Shown in pieces: positions 33,403 through 42,011 of a stretch of DNA of 64,000 nucleotides. The stretch is taken from assembly GCA_934695425.1 (NCBI GenBank), contig CAKUVH010000007.1, positions 1-64,000 on the forward strand, in the 5' to 3' direction. The position numbers were made by a program, and so were the translations under genes. Origin of the DNA: an uncultured Eubacteriales bacterium. GTDB lineage: Bacteria > Bacillota > Clostridia > Oscillospirales > Acutalibacteraceae. How positions within the stretch are numbered: the first letter of the stretch is position 1; every line of letters starts with the position of its first letter. The notes beneath the pieces are model-generated. The model was not told the origin of the DNA and ran no database searches. It saw nothing but the letters and a program-made list of their open reading frames with translations.

Positions 33403-36400
33403 ATGGATAAAAAATATTCAAATTCGCAATTAAATGAAGAAAATTTGGAAGAAGTCGCAGGAGGAAAAGGTGAGCTGAAAAAGGGTTCTGCAGCTCTGAT
33501 GAGTTCTTTGATGCTCCTTAGTGGCGCTCCGGGAATGTCCGCATACAGCGGAAAAACATCATCAGGCGCCGGGCAAACAATTTCCACACGTGATTCAGGT
33601 TTAGATAATACAGAAAAATCACGTTCTTTCAAGGAAAAATTAAAAGGATTTTTCACAAAAGAAAATCTAAAAAAATATGGAATTCCGGCAGGAGTGATCG
33701 CAGGAGGCGTAGGAAGTGCGGTGGGACTTTATGAAATTCTCAGCCATGTATCCAGCCCGAAAAGTAAGGCCATGGTTTCCGACAGCCTGAAAACAGCTCC
33801 CGGAACAACAGTTAAAGACCGCATAATAAATACGATTAGGGCGTTTTCGATAAAGGTGGACGATGCGGGATTCGTTGAAAACCTCAAGAAAAGGATTCCT
33901 CGCCGGGAACTCCACCCTACTCTTGAACAAGTATTAAATTTAAATGCCGATGAGGCTTTGAAAAAAGGCGCAAACCAGCTGGATGATGCAATTTTCAGCA
34001 TAATGACCGCAAGTGTGGAAATGTTTACAAGAAATCATTCCAAGTCGTCGGAAGCTACTCTAAGAAGGCTAATCGCAGACTTGGAAAGACTCCAAAAATC
34101 CGGACTACTCGCGCAATTCACGGCAAAAGCGAAAGACGAAAAGAAAGCGGAAGAGAAATCCGAGAGCGAAGTTTCAGGTCTAATAGAAAGCAACGGTGTT
34201 GAAGACGAGCACAAGAGCGAAGTTTCTGCGCCTGTCGAAGAAAAGCATGAGAGTGTAGAATCAGAGCCTGTTGAAGATAAAAAATCAGAAGAGAGTCACG
34301 AAGATGAAGTCACCGCTCCAGTCGAAGAAAACCAAAACGAAGTATCAGAGCCTGTTGAAGAACAGCAAGTAGAAGAGAAACATGAAGGTGAAGTCTCAGC
34401 ACCAGTTGAAGATCAAAAAGAAGAAGAAAAATCTGAAAGTGAAATTTCTGCTCCGGTAGAAAGCAGCAGTGTTGAAGAAAGACACGAGAGCGACATTCAG
34501 GCTCCAGCTGAAGAGGAAAAAGAACAAGAAGCGCCAAAATTAGATGTTCCACAGGCGGAAGACAATCAAATCAACAGAGCCATCGCATCGCTCAAAAACA
34601 TAATCAAAGAGTCTAAAGGTAATAAAAATATTCTGTTGAGAGACCTGATTGCGAGCCACATTAGAACGCTACTCCCCGGACTAAACCTGACTCCTGACAA
34701 AGTTAATGCTGCCATAAAAAACTGCAATCTCGATTGGTATTTCAAAGAAACCATGAATTACCTAAATCAAAGAAATTTCTCACGGCAAAGAGCTAGATTC
34801 GACGAATATCTCGGTATGGTTTTCAATTATCTAATCGAGCAAAACGAAAAGGATAAACACGAAAGTGAAGTCTCAAAACCTGTTGAAAATCAAAAGGTAG
34901 AAGAAAAATCTGAAAATGAAATCACCGCTCCAGTCGAAGAAAACCAAAACGAAAGATCAGCACCTGCTGAAGAGCAGCAAGTAGAAGAACAGAAAAATGA
35001 AGTCGCTGCTCCGATTCAAGAGCAAAGAGAAGAAAAATCTGAAAGTGAAATTTCTGCTCCGGTAGAAAGCAGCAGTGTTGAAGAAAGACACGAGAGCATA
35101 GAATCAGAGCCTGTTGAAGATAAAAAATCAGAAGAGAGCCACGAAGATGAAGTCTCAGCGTCGGTCGAGGATCAAAAGGTAGAAGAAAAATCTGAAAATG
35201 AAGTCACCGCTCCAGTCGAAGAACAGAAAAATGAAGTCTCAGCACCCGTTGAAGAACAAAAAGAAGAAGAGACTTCTGAAAATGAAGCGTCTGCTCCAAC
35301 CGAAAATCAACAAGTAGAAGCTCCACAGGCGGAAGACAATCAAATCAACAGAGCTATTGCAGCATTCCAAAATGTTGTGAAAAGGTTTAAATTTAATAGA
35401 TCCGTCTCACTGAAGGACTTGATTTCATACAATATCAAAACGATATTGCCGGGTCTAGAGCTGACAAATAAAGAGGTTAGTGGTGCTATAGAAAAACATG
35501 ATCTTGGTCAATATTTTGAATATACCATGAGAATGCTAAACGACAAGAATCATGCAAAAGAAAGAAGTCAATTAAACGAAAATCTCGAGAAAATTTTCAA
35601 TTATTTAATCGAGCAAAATGAAAATAAGAAACTTGAGCTCGAGAGATTGGCTCAGATTGAGGCTCAAAGAGCGCAAGAAAAGGATGAAACTCAGTCTCCC
35701 GTCGAGGAGCAAAGAGAAGAAAGACATGAGAGCGAAGTCTCAACTCCTGTCGAAGAACAGCAAACAGAAGTTCCACATGTTGAAGCTCCACAGACAAAAG
35801 ACGAAAAGGTTAAAAATGCTGTTGCGGCGTTCAAAAATATACTCAAAGAATCTAAGCACAACAGAAATACCCAGCTGAGAGAATTGATGAAGAAACATAT
35901 CAAAAGGCTGCTTCCTGGGTTGAACCCGACTCCAGCTCAAATTGATGCTGCGATAAAAAATCATAATCTCGATCAATATTTTGGAGAGACTATAAATTTC
36001 TTCAATGATAAAAAATTCTCAAAGCAAAGAGCTAATTTGGACGAATATCTTGGTATGATTTTCAATTATTTAATTGAGCAAAACGGAAAAGATAAACAAA
36101 AAGATGAAGTTTCTGCACCTGTTGAAGACGAAAAATCTGAAAATGAAGTTTCTGCGCCTGTCGAAGAAAACAAAAACGAAAGATCAGCACCTGCTGAAGA
36201 GCAGCAAGTAGAAGAGAAACATGAAGGTGAAGTCTCAGCACCAGTTGAAGATCAAAAAGAAGAAGAAAAATCTGAAAGTGAAATTTCTGCTCCGGTAGAA
36301 AGCAGCAGTGTTGAAGAAAGACACGAGAGCGACATTCAGGCTCCAGCTGAAGAGGAAAAAGAACAAGAAGCGCCAAAATTAGATGTTCCACAGGCGGAAG

Positions 36401-37344
36401 ACAATCAAATCAACAGAGCTATTGCAGCATTCCAAAATGTTGTGAAAAGGTTTAAATTTAATAGATCCGTCTCACTGAAGGACTTGATTTCATACAATAT
36501 CAAAACGATATTGCCGGGTCTAGAGCTGACAAATAAAGAGGTTAGTGGTGCTATAGAAAAACATGATCTTGGTCAATATTTTGAATATACCATGAGAATG
36601 CTAAACGACAAGAATCATGCAAAAGAAAGAAGTCAATTAAACGAAAATCTCGAGAAAATTTTCAATTATTTAATCGAGCAAAATGAAAATAAGAAACTTG
36701 AGCTAGAGAGATTGGCTCAAATTGAGGGTCAAAGAGCGCAAGAAAAGGATGAAACTCAGTCTCCCGTCTATGAGCAAAGAGAAGAAAGACATGAGAACGA
36801 AGTCTCTGCTCCGGTAGAAAGCAGCAGTGTCGAAGAAAAGCATGAGAGTGTAGAATCAGAGCCTGTTGAAGATAAAAAATCAGAAGAGAGCCACGAAGAT
36901 GAAGTCTCAGCGCCTGTCGAAGAAAACCAAAACGAAGTCTCAGCACCCGTTGAAGATCAAAAAGAAGAAGAAAAATCTGAGGGCGAAGTCTCAGCACCTG
37001 CTGAAGAACAACAAGTAGAAGCTCCACAGACAAAAGACGAAAAGGTTAAAAACGCTGTTGCGGCTTTCAAAAATATACTCAAAGAATCTAAGCACAACAG
37101 AAATACCCAGCTGAGAGAATTGATGGAAGGGCATATCAAAAAGCTGCTTCCTGGGTTGAACCCGACTCCGAATCAAATTGATGCTGCGATAAAAAATCAT
37201 AATCTCGATCAATATTTTGGAGAGACTATAAATTTCTTCAATGATAAAAAATTCTCAAAGCAAAGAGCTAATTTGGACGAATATCTTGGTATGATTTTCA
37301 ATTATTTAATTGAGCAAAACGAAAAAAATAATCTCAAACTCTGA
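33403..37344 (+). CDS. Giant acidic repeat protein with a double-glycine leader
   Basis: A 1313-residue protein, unrecognised as a whole; AAGGAGG precedes the ATG. The first 21 residues end in LNEENLEEVAGG, the pattern of double-glycine leaders cut by C39-peptidase ABC exporters. Two hydrophobic stretches follow (about 29-45 and a Gly-rich one at about 89-108 after FTKENLKKYG), echoing the layout of the 56-63 kb family. Then come five about 97-residue helical domains (about 385-483, 643-740, 798-894, 998-1096, 1210-1307) sharing LLPGL and a C-terminal FNYLIEQN. They are joined by low-complexity acidic linkers of (E/S)VSAPVEEQK-type units. Domains 2 and 4, and 3 and 5, are nearly identical. 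A surface or exported binding protein is inferred. Confidence 0.85.
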   Translation: MDKKYSNSQLNEENLEEVAGGKGELKKGSAALMSSLMLLSGAPGMSAYSGKTSSGAGQTISTRDSGLDNTEKSRSFKEKLKGFFTKENLKKYGIPAGVIAGGVGSAVGLYEILSHVSSPKSKAMVSDSLKTAPGTTVKDRIINTIRAFSIKVDDAGFVENLKKRIPRRELHPTLEQVLNLNADEALKKGANQLDDAIFSIMTASVEMFTRNHSKSSEATLRRLIADLERLQKSGLLAQFTAKAKDEKKAEEKSESEVSGLIESNGVEDEHKSEVSAPVEEKHESVESEPVEDKKSEESHEDEVTAPVEENQNEVSEPVEEQQVEEKHEGEVSAPVEDQKEEEKSESEISAPVESSSVEERHESDIQAPAEEEKEQEAPKLDVPQAEDNQINRAIASLKNIIKESKGNKNILLRDLIASHIRTLLPGLNLTPDKVNAAIKNCNLDWYFKETMNYLNQRNFSRQRARFDEYLGMVFNYLIEQNEKDKHESEVSKPVENQKVEEKSENEITAPVEENQNERSAPAEEQQVEEQKNEVAAPIQEQREEKSESEISAPVESSSVEERHESIESEPVEDKKSEESHEDEVSASVEDQKVEEKSENEVTAPVEEQKNEVSAPVEEQKEEETSENEASAPTENQQVEAPQAEDNQINRAIAAFQNVVKRFKFNRSVSLKDLISYNIKTILPGLELTNKEVSGAIEKHDLGQYFEYTMRMLNDKNHAKERSQLNENLEKIFNYLIEQNENKKLELERLAQIEAQRAQEKDETQSPVEEQREERHESEVSTPVEEQQTEVPHVEAPQTKDEKVKNAVAAFKNILKESKHNRNTQLRELMKKHIKRLLPGLNPTPAQIDAAIKNHNLDQYFGETINFFNDKKFSKQRANLDEYLGMIFNYLIEQNGKDKQKDEVSAPVEDEKSENEVSAPVEENKNERSAPAEEQQVEEKHEGEVSAPVEDQKEEEKSESEISAPVESSSVEERHESDIQAPAEEEKEQEAPKLDVPQAEDNQINRAIAAFQNVVKRFKFNRSVSLKDLISYNIKTILPGLELTNKEVSGAIEKHDLGQYFEYTMRMLNDKNHAKERSQLNENLEKIFNYLIEQNENKKLELERLAQIEGQRAQEKDETQSPVYEQREERHENEVSAPVESSSVEEKHESVESEPVEDKKSEESHEDEVSAPVEENQNEVSAPVEDQKEEEKSEGEVSAPAEEQQVEAPQTKDEKVKNAVAAFKNILKESKHNRNTQLRELMEGHIKKLLPGLNPTPNQIDAAIKNHNLDQYFGETINFFNDKKFSKQRANLDEYLGMIFNYLIEQNEKNNLKL
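34363..34579 (+). repeat. Intragenic direct repeat A, copy 1
   Basis: This 217-bp stretch, linker plus the start of helical domain 1, appears identical to 36202-36418 (offset 1839 bp = 613 codons), which leads into domain 4. It marks a recent in-frame duplication or gene conversion. Confidence 0.8.
35322..35745 (+). repeat. Intragenic direct repeat B, copy 1 (helical domain 2)
   Basis: Nearly identical to 36387-36810 (offset 1065 bp = 355 codons), covering helical domain 2 and the following linker; only a handful of base differences are visible, near the 3' end. Confidence 0.85.
36202..36418 (+). repeat. Intragenic direct repeat A, copy 2
   Basis: Second copy of the 217-bp segment at 34363-34579. 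Confidence 0.8.
36387..36810 (+). repeat. Intragenic direct repeat B, copy 2 (helical domain 4)
   Basis: Second copy of 35322-35745. Separately, domain 5 (from about 37021) repeats domain 3 (from about 35785) with an offset of 1236 bp and few differences. Confidence 0.85.
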
Positions 37345-37361
37345 CGAATCAAACAAAAATA

Positions 37362-37390
37362 GCCACCCATAGCGGGTGGCGCTTTTATTT
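37362..37390. terminator. Bidirectional terminator after the repeat protein
   Basis: Stem GCCACCC (37362-37368) with GGGTGGC (37374-37380), a 5-base loop, T-rich on the plus side and A-rich on the other, so it can also end the minus-strand polysaccharide operon whose last stop is at 37385. Confidence 0.85.
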
Positions 37391-38839
37391 TTTACAATTC
37401 ATATAACACATGGTGTACGCGAGGATACTCCAGAAGAATCCCACCATGAAGGTCATGTCGAAGATAATGGATTTTTCAAGCAAGCAGTAGCCGCAATATG
37501 CCACCAATGCCGAGAACAGCTTGGAAAATACTCCGAAATACGGCAATTCACAGCAAAAAAACAGGTGTTTACAAACATCCAGAGCGACCAAAATCGAAAA
37601 AATCATAAATATTCCGAATCCAATCACACCTGTGCTGACTAAAATAGTGAAATACGCGTTATGCAAATCTAAATTTATAAGTCCGCCTTTTATATATTTT
37701 TTGCCGTATTTGATCAAGTTCGCCCGCCCTATGCCGATGACAGGATGGTGCTTAAATATTTCAAGGCCCTGCTTAAAGAGCGTAATTCTGCCGCTGCTAA
37801 CATCATAGTGTTCGTGGCGACCGATGGTAAGTTCGTTTATATTTTCTATATCGGATTTATATTCGGGAGGGTCACCGGGATCGACGAGTTCTATATCTTT
37901 GTTGTTTTCAATCTCTATTTTTTCGGAGGAAGATTTAAACTCTTCTTCATATCTATAAACTCCGGTTATTGTATGTCCGATGAAACTTTGGCATATGTCG
38001 CGGAGGGAAAAACACGTTATCATTATGGTAATGCAATATATCACGGCGACAACTATGCTTGTGATAAATTTAACAGTATACGAAAATTTATTTTTAAAAA
38101 ACATACTGCAAAGAACCCTGATCGTGCTGTAAATAATCAAAAACAGCATTGAAGCATTTGAATCGGACAGGAAAAGGCATATACAGGATACAATCGCAGC
38201 AAAAATAATCACGAAAATATTGGAACTTGTCAACTTGATTTTTTTTCGCATATATTTACCAAGCAGAATATCGCTGGCAACCACGCATTCAATCATCGAA
38301 AATGCCAAAATATTTGAATTGGTGTAAATCCCGATAAGACGATTGCAATAAATCCCCAGGTGATAGCCAAAAAGTGAACCTTCTCCCTGCCAAAACAGAG
38401 TTGCAATCGACGCGAGTGCGCCCGCTAATCCGAAATATACGAAAAATTTTAGAAGAAAAATCATTTCTTCTTCGAAATTTGCGGAAGATTCAGAGGTGTA
38501 CATTCCGTAAAACATAAAAAAGCATACAGCAACACAATAAGCAAGGGCTATGTTCGGAATGAACCAAATGGAAAAATGCACCGCGGAAGTCACAACCATT
38601 AAAATTAAAAATGAAAGCAATAAATTTTTATATTTTATTTTAAAAATGCGTTTGCTTAAAAAATAATTATTTATGAGTATGAACAATCCCCACATCAAAA
38701 GGATGCACTTTACTGCGCCGAATGCTATATCTACAAAGGCAAGCATCTCGAAAGACAAAGTCATTATAAAAAGTTTTCTGAACAGCGATTCATCCACGAC
38801 ATTATCGCGAAAACTTTGCTTAGTGTAAGATTTTAACAA
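37385..38839 (-). CDS. O-antigen ligase/polymerase-like membrane protein
   Basis: A 484-residue protein with about ten membrane helices and one large extracytoplasmic loop (about 290-390). The C-terminal part has the Wzy/WaaL-type signature: GRITLFKQGLEIFKHHPVIG, GIGRANL and then DLHNAYFTILVSTGVIGFGI. Proteins of this family polymerise or attach polysaccharide repeat units outside the membrane. The linkage made is not predictable. TTG start with GGGGAG upstream. Third gene of the polysaccharide cluster. Confidence 0.82.
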   Translation of the reverse strand: MLKSYTKQSFRDNVVDESLFRKLFIMTLSFEMLAFVDIAFGAVKCILLMWGLFILINNYFLSKRIFKIKYKNLLLSFLILMVVTSAVHFSIWFIPNIALAYCVAVCFFMFYGMYTSESSANFEEEMIFLLKFFVYFGLAGALASIATLFWQGEGSLFGYHLGIYCNRLIGIYTNSNILAFSMIECVVASDILLGKYMRKKIKLTSSNIFVIIFAAIVSCICLFLSDSNASMLFLIIYSTIRVLCSMFFKNKFSYTVKFITSIVVAVIYCITIMITCFSLRDICQSFIGHTITGVYRYEEEFKSSSEKIEIENNKDIELVDPGDPPEYKSDIENINELTIGRHEHYDVSSGRITLFKQGLEIFKHHPVIGIGRANLIKYGKKYIKGGLINLDLHNAYFTILVSTGVIGFGIFMIFSILVALDVCKHLFFCCELPYFGVFSKLFSALVAYCGYCLLEKSIIFDMTFMVGFFWSILAYTMCYMNCKK

Positions 38840-38863
38840 TTTTATTTTATCTCCCCTTTAAAA

Positions 38864-40060
38864 TTAAATATTTTCCTTTACCTTTTCTATTACGTAATCC
38901 ACATCGTCGCTCGTTAAAAGGTTGTGAAGCGGCAAGGTTACCTCGTTTTCGAATAAATGATAAGCATTTTTATAATTATTGATGTCAAAGCCCATATTTT
39001 TGTACGCAGTGAGCATCGGGAGCGGCTTATAATGGACATTGGAAGCAATGCCCTCCAAAGCAAGGTTTTCGATGAATTTATTTCTGAAATCCATATCCTT
39101 GCCGAGCAATCTCATGATGTAAAGATGGCAGCTGGAGGTTGAATTTTCGCATAAATGCGGCAAAAATGATATGTTTTCGTTTGCGAAAGCGTCGTTATAT
39201 TTTTTTACTATTTCGCGGCGTTTTTTCAGGATATCGTCGTATCTTTCGAGTTGAGATAACCCGATAGCTGCGTTTATATCGGTCATATTGCATTTATATG
39301 CGGGCCAAATTATATCATATTCCCAGCAGCCTGCCTTTAATTTGGACAGAGCGTCTTTATTTTGACCGTGCAAAGATAAAAGCATGAAATTTTTATAAAT
39401 TTCTTCGTCGCTTATTCCGTCAACGCCAAGCCAAGTAACAGCGCCGCCCTCAGCTGTAGTTAAATTTTTAACAGCGTGAAAAGAAAAACATGTGAAATCA
39501 GCTACAGAACCCGATCTTTTATTATTCCTGCAAGCGCCGAAAGAATGGGCTCCGTCGGCAACTACAGCGACTCTCCCTATCGCCTCTTGGATGCCGTTCA
39601 TGGGTTTGAAAATATTCTTTTTATTTTCAACTATTTTAAATATGGTATCGTAATCGCACATCACCCCGCCCAAGTCAACCGGGATTATCGCTTTGGTATT
39701 TGGAGTTATAGCTTTTTCGAGCTTTTCGTAATCCATTTCGAAAGAATTTTCCCGGGTATCAATAAGGACAGGCTTTGCGCCCACGTGGCAAATAACGCTG
39801 CACGAAGCGGTATAGGTGTATGCGCTTGTGATTACTTCATCGCCGGGACCTATGCCCAAAAGTCTTAGAGTCATTTCAAGGCATGCAGTAGCGGAATTCA
39901 AGCAAACTGCTTTATTTGTGCCGCAATACGAAGCGATTTTCTCTTCGAAAAGCTTGGTTTTCGGGCCTGTGGTTATCCATCCGGATTTTAATGTTTCAAC
40001 TACGTTTTCTATTTCTTTTTCGGTGATATCCGGCGGTGAAAATTTAATTGTACGTTTCAT
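38864..40060 (-). CDS. DegT/DnrJ/EryC1/StrS-family sugar aminotransferase
   Basis: A 398-residue PLP enzyme of the nucleotide-sugar aminotransferase family. The start (IKFSPPDITEKEIENVVETL) and GWITTGPKTKLFEEKIA are typical, TSAYTYTASCSVICHVGAKP is the substrate-binding region, VADGAHSFGA holds the PLP-binding Asp, and SFHAVKNLTTAEGGAV contains the Schiff-base Lys. It probably makes an amino-sugar precursor for the glycan built by its neighbours. Confidence 0.92.
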   Translation of the reverse strand: MKRTIKFSPPDITEKEIENVVETLKSGWITTGPKTKLFEEKIASYCGTNKAVCLNSATACLEMTLRLLGIGPGDEVITSAYTYTASCSVICHVGAKPVLIDTRENSFEMDYEKLEKAITPNTKAIIPVDLGGVMCDYDTIFKIVENKKNIFKPMNGIQEAIGRVAVVADGAHSFGACRNNKRSGSVADFTCFSFHAVKNLTTAEGGAVTWLGVDGISDEEIYKNFMLLSLHGQNKDALSKLKAGCWEYDIIWPAYKCNMTDINAAIGLSQLERYDDILKKRREIVKKYNDAFANENISFLPHLCENSTSSCHLYIMRLLGKDMDFRNKFIENLALEGIASNVHYKPLPMLTAYKNMGFDINNYKNAYHLFENEVTLPLHNLLTSDDVDYVIEKVKENI

Positions 40061-40072
40061 TTTTAGGTCTCC

Positions 40073-40768
40073 TTACTTAGCCAGTACGGCTATGACAGTT
40101 TTTATAATTACTTTAAAATCATAAATAATTCCGAATTTTTTTATATAATCAAGATTATATTTCATTTTTTCCGGCAAAATTTCTTGAATGTAAACCTCGT
40201 CGGGATTTTTTGCATTTTCCAAGAGTTTGGCTTCGTCTTTGTAGAGGATACTCGCTGTGGAAGTGACTCCTGCGGGAATGAGCAAAGTCGCGAGCATTTC
40301 GGGGGTGTATTCTTTTACATAGCGCACAACTTCGGGCCTTGGGCCAACAAAAGACAGGTCGCCTTTTATGATGTTAAAAATCTGAGGGAATTCATCAATA
40401 CGCAATTTTCTTAGCCATTTGCCGCATTTTGTTATCCTCAAATCTTCGCCGGTAGTTACTTGAGCACCCAATTTTTCTGCGTTTTCAACCATTGTTCTGA
40501 ATTTAAAAATTTCAAAAACTCTTCCGCCTTCGGTCACTCTTTTTTGCTTAAAAATTATCTTGCCCGGGGAATCCAGTTTTATAATCACGGCAACGATGAG
40601 CATCAGCGGCGATGAAATTAAAGCAAAAAAAATTGAAAAAATCAAATCAAAAATTCTTTTGAATATGAGAGAATATTTTTTTGACTGCAATATATTATAA
40701 TATTCCCTTACTTTTTCATTTTTCATATTTTCAGGCAGATTTTCCCAAGAAATTAAAATATAAATCAC
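40073..40768 (-). CDS. Initiating sugar-phosphate transferase (PglC/WcaJ-type)
   Basis: A 231-residue monotopic phosphoglycosyl transferase that moves a sugar phosphate to undecaprenyl phosphate, the first step in making a lipid-linked glycan. One N-terminal membrane segment (FKRIFDLIFSIFFALISSPL), then IFKQKRVTEGGRVFEIFKFRTM, the catalytic region LRKLRIDEFPQIFNIIKGD and LSFVGPRPEV. The start is uncertain: GTG at 40768 overlaps AGAGGTG, and the next ATG is at 40726 (217 residues), still keeping the membrane segment. First gene of the glycan cluster. Confidence 0.9.
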   Translation of the reverse strand: MIYILISWENLPENMKNEKVREYYNILQSKKYSLIFKRIFDLIFSIFFALISSPLMLIVAVIIKLDSPGKIIFKQKRVTEGGRVFEIFKFRTMVENAEKLGAQVTTGEDLRITKCGKWLRKLRIDEFPQIFNIIKGDLSFVGPRPEVVRYVKEYTPEMLATLLIPAGVTSTASILYKDEAKLLENAKNPDEVYIQEILPEKMKYNLDYIKKFGIIYDFKVIIKTVIAVLAK

Positions 40769-40892
40769 CTCTTAAAAATAGTTACAAATTAAATTATAAC
40801 CATATTCTGCTTCTTTTTCAACAAAAGTGAATAAGCACTCAAAATTTTGGCGAAGATAAATATGAATAAAATTCAAAAAGGTGGTTTAAAAT

Positions 40893-41564
40893 ATGGCAGT
40901 AGCACTGATAAGAACAATTGTACTCTACGCGTTCATAATCTTCGCAATAAAAATGATGGGAAAAAGGCAAATAAGCGATTTGCAAACCTCGGAACTTGTA
41001 ATCACGATTTTAATTTCAAACATAGCGGCAATCCCCATGCAAAACACCGCACAGCCGCTGCTCACGGGAATAATTCCGATTTTGGTTTTGATATGCTGCG
41101 AAATATTGGCATCTTTCTTGATGCTGAAAAATTTGAAAATAAGACAACTCATTTGCGGAAAGCCGATCATCGTAATAAATGAAGGGAAAATAGACCAAAA
41201 GGCAATGGAATATTTAAGATTGAGCACAGAAGACCTTTCGGAGCAGCTCAGGCAGTTGGATGTATTTTCGCTGGACGATGTTTGGTTTGCAATAATGGAA
41301 ACTAACGGCCAAATGAGCGTAATGAAAAAGTCCGAGAAACAGCCCCCGGATGCGATGACGTTAAAGCTTAAAGTACCCGACGGCGAACTGGAAACCGTAG
41401 TTGTGAGTGACGGAATTATTTCGGAATCTTCGCTCCAAAGATGTGATTTAAGCAAAGATTGGCTGAGCGAAATTTTTGAAAAAGAAAAAGTAAAACTCGA
41501 AGATATTTTTATAATGACCGCTAAAAAATCAAAACAATACAAAATTATAAAAAAGGAGAAATAA
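40893..41564 (+). CDS. DUF421 membrane protein (YetF-like)
   Basis: A 223-residue protein with three N-terminal membrane helices and the DUF421 signature MMGKRQISDLQTSELVITIL, then a cytoplasmic YetF-type domain (about 80-200) with KPIIVINEGKID. Common in spore-forming Firmicutes; function not settled. AAAAAGGTGG precedes the ATG. It overlaps no gene but is followed after one base by the DUF4363 gene, a frequent pairing. Confidence 0.88.
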   Translation: MAVALIRTIVLYAFIIFAIKMMGKRQISDLQTSELVITILISNIAAIPMQNTAQPLLTGIIPILVLICCEILASFLMLKNLKIRQLICGKPIIVINEGKIDQKAMEYLRLSTEDLSEQLRQLDVFSLDDVWFAIMETNGQMSVMKKSEKQPPDAMTLKLKVPDGELETVVVSDGIISESSLQRCDLSKDWLSEIFEKEKVKLEDIFIMTAKKSKQYKIIKKEK

Positions 41565-41565
41565 A

Positions 41566-41955
41566 ATGAAAAAATTAATATGGACATCAATTTTATCGGG
41601 CTTTGCAGTTGTTTTATGCGTTTTGTGCATGTTCTACGTGATGACGGTTTCGGATAAAGCCGCTACATCGGTAAAAAATATTCAGAATAGTTTTTCGAAT
41701 TCTCAATTTAAGGCCGCAGAGGCGGAAGTCGAGGAGCTGGATGAATTCTGGGAAAGCAACCACACCATGCTTTCAATTATAATTCACCATGATATGCTCG
41801 AAGAAATCGAGGAATCTATAAGCCTCATAAAAAGCACGGTAAAAACCTCGGAAGATTCCAACGACCCGGATTTTTGGCTGGAATCATCAAGCGCTTTGGT
41901 GGAACTTAAAAATTTGAGAGAAGTAGAAATACCTACGCTCGGGAATATTCTTTAA
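41566..41955 (+). CDS. DUF4363 family protein
   Basis: A 129-residue protein with one N-terminal membrane or signal helix (ILSGFAVVLCVLCMFYVM) and a helical acidic domain outside the membrane, matching the DUF4363 family in length and layout (FWESNHTMLSIIIHHDMLEEI). AAAGGAG precedes the ATG. Partner of the DUF421 gene; role unknown. Confidence 0.8.
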   Translation: MKKLIWTSILSGFAVVLCVLCMFYVMTVSDKAATSVKNIQNSFSNSQFKAAEAEVEELDEFWESNHTMLSIIIHHDMLEEIEESISLIKSTVKTSEDSNDPDFWLESSSALVELKNLREVEIPTLGNIL

Positions 41956-41975
41956 AATAAAATATTCGCATATTG

Positions 41976-42006
41976 AAACCCGGCCCATGTGGGTCGGGTT
42001 TGTTTT
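41976..42006 (+). terminator. Terminator of the DUF421/DUF4363 unit
   Basis: 11-bp stem (41976-41986 with 41991-42001, one G-U), ATGT loop, then GTTTT. The convergent orphan gene on the minus strand ends six bases further. Confidence 0.85.
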
Positions 42007-42011
42007 ATAGA

